A program made the position numbers and the translations under genes. Shown here in pieces: positions 14,094 through 18,740 of a stretch of 18,740 bases of DNA. How positions within the stretch are numbered: the stretch's first letter is position 1; each line of letters opens with the position of its first letter. The DNA lies in assembly GCA_002298915.1 (NCBI GenBank), contig DBML01000022.1, positions 1 to 18,740 on the forward strand, written 5' to 3'. The notes below the pieces were generated by a model. That model searched no databases and was not told where the DNA came from. It saw only the letters and a list, made by a program, of their open reading frames with translations. This stretch comes from Clostridium sp. UBA699. GTDB taxonomy: Bacteria; Bacillota; Clostridia; Clostridiales; Clostridiaceae.

Positions 14094-15170
14094 TTATTCT
14101 ACAACGATAAGGTCTTTGCTGTAGCTGTTGAGAACTTCGCAGCCGTCCTCGGTTACAATGACAAGGTCTTCTATACGAACCCCGACATCTCCAGGAAGGT
14201 ATATGCCAGGCTCTATGGAGAAAATCTGTCCAGGCTGAACCCTGTCTGTGTTTACAGATGAAACGTCGCCGAAATCGTGGACCTCAATTCCTATCGAATG
14301 TCCCAGTCTGTGTGTGAAGTATTTTCCGTAGCCCTTCTCTGTGATATAGTCCCTTGCCGCAGCGTCTATGTCGCAGAACCTTGCTCCTGCCTTGACCTTC
14401 TCAATACCGCGCTTGTTTGCCTCGAGTACTATGTTGTAAACCTCTCTCGCGTGATCCGAAACCGACTTGTAGAACACTGTCCTCGTCATGTCCGAACAGT
14501 AAGAGTCCTTCGTGCAGCCGATGTCTATCACTACGCTGTCGCCTTCCTTGACGGTTGAGTTGTCCATCGAGTGATGAGGGTCTGCAGCGTTTGCTCCGTA
14601 GCCGATTATAGGTTCGAAGGAATGCCCGTCTGCGCCGAGCTCTTCCCATATGCCTGAAAGAAGCTGACCCATCTTCTTTTCCGAATGCTTTTCAGGAACA
14701 AGCTTTATCATCCTGTCCATGGCCAAGTCGTTCAGCCTTGATGCTTCCCTCATGAGGTCCTTTTCTTTCTCGTCCTTGCACATCCTGACCTTGTCGATTA
14801 TCTCTGAGCCGTTGACGAAAGCGCTTGCAGCCTTGAGGTTGATAAGCCCCAGAAGGAACCTTGCAGGCCAGTTCTTGTCTATTCCAAGAGGCTTATCCTG
14901 CTCTATATATCCCGCGAGTATGTCCACAGGCTTCTGTGTGTCGTTGAACCAAACAAGTTCCATTCCCAGGTCTTCGTTTACAGGGAACAGCTCGTTGATG
15001 AAGAGCTTGTGCTTGCCGTTGAGGTTGATGTAAAGCGCAAGCATCCTTTCGCCCGGATGTATCCATTTTCCTGTCAGGTAGAATATTGCAGCCGGATCAG
15101 ACACAACCATCTGTGGCAGTTTCTGCTCCTCCATTATCTTTAAAACTTTGTTTAATCTTTCCTTATTCAA
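14094..15170 (-). CDS. pepQ: Xaa-Pro dipeptidase-type M24B peptidase
   Basis: A 358-residue metallopeptidase of the usual bacterial PepQ/YpdF length. A creatinase N-domain (1-120) precedes the pita-bread domain. Metal ligands are Asp216 and Asp227 (IDIGCTKDSYCSDMTRT), His291 (HRLGHSIGIEVHD), Glu320 (SIEPGIYLPG) and Glu334 (RIEDLVIV). It should cleave Xaa-Pro dipeptides, though short M24B enzymes can also act as aminopeptidases. The start is a TTG at 15170 with GGAGGG seven bases before it; the next in-frame Met is residue 13, inside the first helix, and has no ribosome site. First gene of the operon with pepP and the POT transporter, divergent from an XRE-cupin regulator. The rare TTG may lower its translation. 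Confidence 0.9.
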   Translation of the reverse strand: MNKERLNKVLKIMEEQKLPQMVVSDPAAIFYLTGKWIHPGERMLALYINLNGKHKLFINELFPVNEDLGMELVWFNDTQKPVDILAGYIEQDKPLGIDKNWPARFLLGLINLKAASAFVNGSEIIDKVRMCKDEKEKDLMREASRLNDLAMDRMIKLVPEKHSEKKMGQLLSGIWEELGADGHSFEPIIGYGANAADPHHSMDNSTVKEGDSVVIDIGCTKDSYCSDMTRTVFYKSVSDHAREVYNIVLEANKRGIEKVKAGARFCDIDAAARDYITEKGYGKYFTHRLGHSIGIEVHDFGDVSSVNTDRVQPGQIFSIEPGIYLPGDVGVRIEDLVIVTEDGCEVLNSYSKDLIVVE

Positions 15171-15429
15171 GAAAAATCCCTCCAGTATTGTGATTTAAGA
15201 ATCCAAGGATTCATTTATACGTTTTCATATTATCATAATCTTTATGGTATGTATATAATTAATTTAAGTATTGCAAAAATATTTTTCACAGCACTTGAAT
15301 TAACTTGATGAATAAAGTATATATTATAGTAGCACTTAATTCCGCAATGTTTGAATATAATGCAGAGTTGTGTTATTATTGTGGAGTATACTAGTGAATA
15401 TTTATTACCTTTTGGAGGGAAATCAGTTA
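15171..15429. promoter_or_regulatory. Divergent control region of pepQ operon and XRE-cupin gene
   Basis: This 259-base AT-rich gap must hold both divergent promoters. On the minus strand, TTGCAA and TATACA stand 15 bases apart near 15250-15275, a sub-optimal pair. On the plus strand, TATAAT (15356-15361) and TATACT (15387-15392) are -10 candidates without good -35 partners, as in a regulated promoter. No clear operator palindrome was found by eye. Confidence 0.35.
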
Positions 15430-15975
15430 ATGATAAATGAGATATCCGATAAGATCAAGGAACTGAGAAGAGAAAAGAATATGACGCTCAAAGATCTCAG
15501 CGCTAAGACCGGTCTTTCAGTAAGCTTTCTGTCCCAGGTGGAAAACGGCGCTTCCTCTCTGGCCATAACTTCATTGAAAAAAATCGCCGACGCTTTCGAT
15601 GTGACCATAAACTACTTCTTTGAGGTGCCTCAGGTTCACAATTACCTGGTAAAGGCAGAGGAAGAAGAGGTCTTCAAGATGGAAGGCACAGACTCCGAGT
15701 TCATAAGGCTCAGCGGAGACTTCCCCAACAGGAAGCTTGAAGCCATGATCACTATTATCCCGCCAGAGCACAAGCACGGCAGCAATTTCAGCCATCCAGG
15801 CGAAGAGTTCGTATACGTGCTTGAAGGAACCGCAATAATAGAAGTGGACGGAACGGAATACCTGGTCAAGGCCGGCGACTCCATACACTACCCGTCAACC
15901 TGCAACCACCAGTGGACGAACCCGCTCAAGCAGGAGACGAAGCTTCTCACTGTTCTGACGCCGCTGATATTCTAG
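15430..15975 (+). CDS. XRE-family regulator with C-terminal cupin sensor
   Basis: A 181-residue two-domain regulator. Residues 7-62 form a helix-turn-helix of the lambda-repressor type (IKELRREKNMTLKDLSAKTG, then LSVSFLSQVENGASSLAITS). From about residue 100 a cupin barrel follows with HKHGSNFSHPGEEFVYVLEG, the His-Glu pattern of a metal or ligand site, and KAGDSIHYPSTCNHQW as the second motif. HTH-cupin proteins sense small molecules and control nearby catabolic genes. I start at the ATG at 15430 with GGAGGG ten bases upstream; the frame is open further up, but those residues do not belong to the fold. Its divergent position points to the pepQ-pepP-transporter operon as target; the ligand (a peptide, amino acid or proline) is unknown. 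Confidence 0.9.
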   Translation: MINEISDKIKELRREKNMTLKDLSAKTGLSVSFLSQVENGASSLAITSLKKIADAFDVTINYFFEVPQVHNYLVKAEEEEVFKMEGTDSEFIRLSGDFPNRKLEAMITIIPPEHKHGSNFSHPGEEFVYVLEGTAIIEVDGTEYLVKAGDSIHYPSTCNHQWTNPLKQETKLLTVLTPLIF

Positions 15976-15988
15976 TCAAAAAATGACG

Positions 15989-16018
15989 AAACGCATATCC
16001 TTTGATATGCGTTTTTTT
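15989..16018 (+). terminator. Terminator of the XRE-cupin gene
   Basis: An 11-bp stem (15989-15999 with 16004-16014, AAACGCATATC/GATATGCGTTT) with a four-base loop, 14 bases after the stop, ending in a run of seven T. Confidence 0.9.
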
Positions 16019-16025
16019 ATGCCGT

Positions 16026-16256
16026 CTATTTTCTGAAGTTCTCTGCGAACTGCTTCACCACTTCCTGGACCTCGGCCACCTTTTCGGGTTTGAGCAGCTC
16101 AAGCATTTTAGGTATGAACTGTGCTATGTCCTCCTGACTGAAGCTCCCCTCCTGCTGTTTCTGGAAGTTGCTGAGCATCAGCTGCTTTGCCTCTTCAGCC
16201 CTGCCTTCCTTAACCCTATCAAGTATGTAGTTTAGAAATTGCTCCTGACCTTTGTT
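16026..16256 (-). CDS. Small charged helical protein, unknown function
   Basis: A 76-residue protein starting MNKGQEQFLNYILDRVKEGR, almost entirely predicted helix with many Glu, Gln and Lys, no Cys and no membrane segment. Similar short proteins seem familiar from other Clostridia, but I cannot give a function. I start at the ATG at 16256, with AAGGAG 12 bases upstream. An alternative ATG at 16289 overlaps the cupin stop by 14 bases and would add 11 residues, but has only AGG close to it. It follows the cupin gene on the same strand, so the two are probably co-transcribed. Its 3' end faces the XRE-cupin terminator. Confidence 0.7.
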   Translation of the reverse strand, partial: NKGQEQFLNYILDRVKEGRAEEAKQLMLSNFQKQQEGSFSQEDIAQFIPKMLELLKPEKVAEVQEVVKQFAENFRK

Positions 16257-16275
16257 CATCAAAACACTCAGCTCC

Positions 16276-16608
16276 TTACTTAGAATCATACCTGTCTTTT
16301 TGATCGAAATAAGTTATGTCTGCATACCCGGCATATATTTTGCCCGAATGCCTGACGCCGCTCGGAATGTAATACCGGTCCCCCTTCCGGAAGGTGTGCT
16401 TGGCTCCGCCAATAATCAAGTCGACCTGTCCCTCAAGGACAAATCCCACCTGGCTCTCATGGCTGTGTTCCGGCAGGTCTACGTCCTCTGAAAACTCCAT
16501 GAAAATAATCTGGTGGTTTTCGCTCTGGGAAAGGAATGCATTGACGCCGCTGATAGGGATGTCTGCTTGTGGTAGGTTCGCAATAGGTTCTGGGAATATT
16601 GTTTTCAT
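16276..16608 (-). CDS. Small single-domain cupin protein
   Basis: A 110-residue protein made of one cupin barrel. Cupin motif 1 is LPEHSHESQVGFVLEG, with the HxH metal pair, and motif 2 is FRKGDRYYIPSGVRHSGKI with the third His. The Glu that usually follows HxH is not at its normal place (Glu or Gln nearby may serve), so metal binding is likely but not certain. The ATG at 16608 has AGGAG eight bases upstream; a GTG nine bases earlier is part of that ribosome region. No DNA-binding domain, so it may be an enzyme or ligand-binding protein. It is followed by the small helical protein. Substrate unknown. Confidence 0.85.
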   Translation of the reverse strand: MKTIFPEPIANLPQADIPISGVNAFLSQSENHQIIFMEFSEDVDLPEHSHESQVGFVLEGQVDLIIGGAKHTFRKGDRYYIPSGVRHSGKIYAGYADITYFDQKDRYDSK

Positions 16609-16706
16609 TTGTAACACTCCTATCTAATAATTTTTGAAGCAGTTACTGCATTTATTTCTTATAAGAATGGGCGTTGGTTCTGAGTAAAAGAATACTAGGA
16701 ATCGAA

Positions 16707-16919
16707 TTATAAATCTAGTTCATTAAGCAGATCACGTAATTTTTTCGCCTCATTAATTGTTATTGTCACGCCTTTTCCAAAGTCATCATGATTTTCAGTC
16801 CAAGTACGAATATCGTAAACTGGTTCCCTTCTATTCCAACTGATTAAGTTTAATTCTTTTACCCAACCATTATTAGGATTTGAAATTTTGCCAACTTCTT
16901 TTACAATATCAAAGTCCAT
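16707..16919 (-). CDS. PC4/YdbC-like single-stranded DNA-binding protein
   Basis: A 70-residue protein. WVKELNLISWNRREPVYDIR followed by TWTENHDDFGKGVTITINEA matches the YdbC subgroup of the PC4 (transcription coactivator p15) family, whose members bind single-stranded DNA as dimers. The conserved pattern WxKELN-SWN-PKYDIRxW-GKGITL is nearly complete, and a C-terminal helix (EAKKLRDLLNELDL) makes the dimer. The ribosome site GAGGTC is about 12 bases before the ATG, rather far. The DNA is AT-rich, unlike the genes up to 16608. Role in the cell is unclear; repair or transcription are the usual suggestions. Confidence 0.8.
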   Translation of the reverse strand: MDFDIVKEVGKISNPNNGWVKELNLISWNRREPVYDIRTWTENHDDFGKGVTITINEAKKLRDLLNELDL

Positions 16920-16986
16920 AATTTCATTCGACCTCTTTCCTTAATAATCGCAATTACCTACAGTGACACCGAAAAAAGATTACGCT

Positions 16987-17424
16987 TTAAACATTTAAGG
17001 TGATTATTTGTCTTACGATAGACTCAAGTTTTAACTCTAATTCTTCCTCCAACTCATAGAACCTATTATCAACACTTTCAAACAAAGCATCCAAGTCTTT
17101 ACCTTCGTCATCCCATGAATTAATAATACTGTTACGATCATCAATATCTCGTGGTGGCATTGAGTTAGGGAACAGCCCATTAACCTGCTCTACTAAGCCA
17201 ATAACCTCTTGTGCTTCAATTTTCTTTAAATCTTCTAAAGTTTCATTTAAATAATTTGCCCCATAATTATAGTAGAAACTTATCACTCCGCCATTGTCTA
17301 CAGCATCTATTAATGAACGGATATTGTACCATACTCTCTCATCAGATGTTAATTTACCATATCCTTCATTTTCACACTTGGTTACAAGATTTTCCCAGCT
17401 ATCTTTCCAATCCAAGTAATCCAT
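16987..17424 (-). CDS. DUF4375 (DMP19-like) protein, possible immunity protein
   Basis: A 145-residue acidic protein. The core LTSDERVWYNIRSLIDAVDN, then GGVISFYYNYGANYLNETLE and the late DLDALFESVDNRFYELEEEL match my memory of the DUF4375 family, which includes the Neisseria DNA-mimic DMP19. Its acidity (many Asp and Glu, few Arg) fits. Family members are often found among clusters of small immunity-like genes; that this one is an immunity protein is inference. The ATG at 17424 has GAGGAGG eight bases upstream, an excellent site. The AT-rich codon use agrees with its neighbours on both sides. Confidence 0.65.
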   Translation of the reverse strand: MDYLDWKDSWENLVTKCENEGYGKLTSDERVWYNIRSLIDAVDNGGVISFYYNYGANYLNETLEDLKKIEAQEVIGLVEQVNGLFPNSMPPRDIDDRNSIINSWDDEGKDLDALFESVDNRFYELEEELELKLESIVRQIITLNV

Positions 17425-17515
17425 GGCTTATTCCTCCTCTATAATTGGTGAACGATAACCTACAATGATTCATTATATTAGGTTAACTTTTTAAAACTTC
17501 AATACGATCAAGACT

Positions 17516-17962
17516 TTACAAGACATTTATCAATATTTCAAATATAATGTCATCAAAATTATCATCAGGATGCCCATCATTACATTTATAAATTCGTTTA
17601 TTTCCATCTATTACGATATTCATAGCAGCTCCTCCAAGCCACGCATCAATACCACCTCTTCCTGGATCCCATGCATTCCAAACCATCAGTTGACCTTTTT
17701 TTATTTCGCCACTAAATATTACAGGCATATCCATGTCTGATGCCCAAATAACAAAGTCATTTCCAGACTTTGAATTAATTGTTAGAATCCCATCAAGTTT
17801 AATACGAATTCCTTGCTTCCATATCGAGTTGACTGATAGCAATCTTATAGAACCTGAAAATTTCTTATTAACCGGAATTTTATCTATCCTTACTAATTCA
17901 ATTCCATTGAAAATAATCGGAGCTCCTTTTGCTTCCACAAATGCCTCATCAAAACTTGGCAT
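17516..17962 (-). CDS. Unknown soluble protein with WDPGRGGIDAWLGGAAM motif
   Basis: A 148-residue protein that I do not recognise. The first half alternates short beta-like stretches (APIIFNGIELVRIDKIPVNK, SIRLLSVNSIW), the middle has a probable loop-rich segment WNAWDPGRGGIDAWLGGAAM, and the end has CNDGHPDDNFDDIIFEI, rich in Asp. There is no signal peptide or membrane segment. The compact beta fold, the acidic end and the company of a DUF4375 gene make an immunity or antitoxin-like role plausible, but this is inference. GGGGGT ribosome site six bases before the ATG. AT-rich like the neighbouring genes. Confidence 0.7.
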   Translation of the reverse strand: MPSFDEAFVEAKGAPIIFNGIELVRIDKIPVNKKFSGSIRLLSVNSIWKQGIRIKLDGILTINSKSGNDFVIWASDMDMPVIFSGEIKKGQLMVWNAWDPGRGGIDAWLGGAAMNIVIDGNKRIYKCNDGHPDDNFDDIIFEILINVL

Positions 17963-18030
17963 CTTCTACCCCCAACACGTTTATTTATCTACATACTACT
18001 GAGACGCCTTAAAAGAATATTCAGTATTAC

Positions 18031-18351
18031 TTAATCTTTGTATTTAATTGCGTCGTATAAAGCTGCTATCAAAGACAATGTTACAAAAGCAATTGCATAA
18101 GTAATACCACCAAGTGTCTTATCAATAAAAAAATAAACCAGAATTCCGATTATGAGGCTAATAAAATTGGCGCTATTAAATAAAATATAAAATTCAGGCA
18201 TAATCCCTATTCCAACGGGTGCGCCAAATAATATGGAAATATACTTTGGCACTTTAACTAAGTGTTCTTCACTTTTAGCCTTGAAATATGCAATTACATA
18301 GTTCAAAGAAAACCAAAGTAATATCGATCGCAAAACAGTTTCTTCTCTCAT
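18031..18351 (-). CDS. Small membrane protein, unknown function
   Basis: A 106-residue hydrophobic protein with about three or four membrane segments: near residues 8-23 (SILLWFSLNYVIAYF), 37-58, 63-75 (ISLIIGILVYFFI) and 80-99 (GGITYAIAFVTLSLIAALYD). A charged patch KAKSEEHLVKVPK lies between the first two. No family is recognised. The ATG at 18351 has TAGGG about eight bases upstream; a TTG one codon earlier is possible. It belongs to the AT-rich set at the right end. Confidence 0.65.
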   Translation of the reverse strand: MREETVLRSILLWFSLNYVIAYFKAKSEEHLVKVPKYISILFGAPVGIGIMPEFYILFNSANFISLIIGILVYFFIDKTLGGITYAIAFVTLSLIAALYDAIKYKD

Positions 18352-18354
18352 CAA

Positions 18355-18740
18355 TTTCCCTACCTATAAGATTTATACGTAATATTCTATTGTTCTTCGT
18401 TAAGCGAACCATTTTTGAAGATTCTGAAATAATTATTTTAGAATTTGTATTCAACCCATTTTGCCAAGTTTTTCATAATTCCCCATCTGCGGTTTTCCTA
18501 ATTCTCTTCCTTTAATCCTTACTGGAGAAATAATATCATGCTGACAATCCGCTATTGGCTCATTAATACTAATCCAATCATACTGCATAATATTATAGTC
18601 TGATATGCAGATTTCTTATGCTTCCTCTAAGTTTCAAAATAGTAATCTGTACATGCGGAACATCATAAGTGGTATTATACAAAAATAGATAACCCCCATC
18701 TCGTGAGTCTTATAACGTTACCTTTTTAACTTCGCTTAAT
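18355..18740. other. AT-rich 3' flank without an intact gene
   Basis: Apart from the remnant at 18451-18709, I see no intact reading frame, RNA gene, terminator or repeat here. The sequence runs off the window within the AT-rich region. Confidence 0.6.
18451..18709 (-). pseudogene. Probable frameshifted remnant of a small protein gene
   Basis: Two coding-like open segments follow each other on the minus strand in different frames. The first (18709-18593) reads DSRDGGYLFLYNTTYDVPHV and onward to a stop. The second (18615-18451) reads ISDYNIMQYDWISINEPIAD, then CQHDIISPVRIKGRELGKPQ and ends in a TGA. They overlap by about 20 bases, as expected from a single indel near 18600. An ATG at 18588 would give a 45-residue protein alone, without a good ribosome site. 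Joined, they would make about 85 residues of unknown family; the 5' end lies at or beyond 18710. Confidence 0.4.

Noticed and set aside
1..18740. CRISPR array, tRNA, rRNA or attachment site
   Set aside because: No regular repeats, no cloverleaf and no rRNA-like stretch seen; a tRNA-type repeat at the island edge near 16620 was also not found.

Overview
The window reads as a chromosome segment of an anaerobic, amino-acid/peptide-fermenting member of the Clostridia (Bacillota). The signs are AGGAGG-type ribosome sites, intrinsic terminators, a T-box leader, a preQ1-I riboswitch, and core genes rich in AGG/ATA/CTC codons. I cannot name the genus. Both ends (about 1-700 and 16620-18740) are clearly more AT-rich than the middle and carry small genes of unknown or immunity-like type, so they look like accessory DNA.

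Layout. 1-620: two hairpins and a small four-helix membrane protein. 690-1130: no full-length gene, but three short coding-like segments on the minus strand (possibly one broken gene) behind an operator-like palindrome. 1180-3483: an NhaC-family antiporter divergent from a LysR-type regulator. 3505-5176: promoter, serine T-box leader and a seryl-tRNA synthetase of unusual, archaeal-like sequence, with a terminator. 5214-7679: promoter, preQ1 riboswitch with terminator, then queD-queE-queC-queF, which makes preQ1 for queuosine. 7696-9457: kynureninase and a MarR regulator on the minus strand. 9721-10790: cold-shock protein and exonuclease III. 10871-15170: minus-strand operon pepQ-pepP-POT transporter (proline-peptide hydrolysis and peptide uptake), divergent from an XRE-cupin regulator at 15430-15975. 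16026-16608: a small conserved-looking protein and a cupin. 16707-18351: four small AT-rich genes (PC4/YdbC-like, DUF4375-like, unknown, membrane protein), then a probably frameshifted remnant to the right edge.

How the parts fit. The T-box couples serS expression to uncharged tRNA-Ser (specifier read as TCC). The riboswitch couples queDECF to preQ1. The peptidase/transporter operon sits beside a sensor-type regulator, which fits peptide catabolism. The same palindrome (TGTTTAG-N4-CTAAATA) lies just downstream of the -10 box both of kynU and of the promoter in front of the short-ORF cluster at 692-1060, 7.9 kb away. This suggests that the MarR protein controls both, and it is the most specific new lead in the window. 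The AT-rich right end looks like a cluster of orphan immunity-like genes. No CRISPR array, insertion sequence, tRNA or rRNA was seen.
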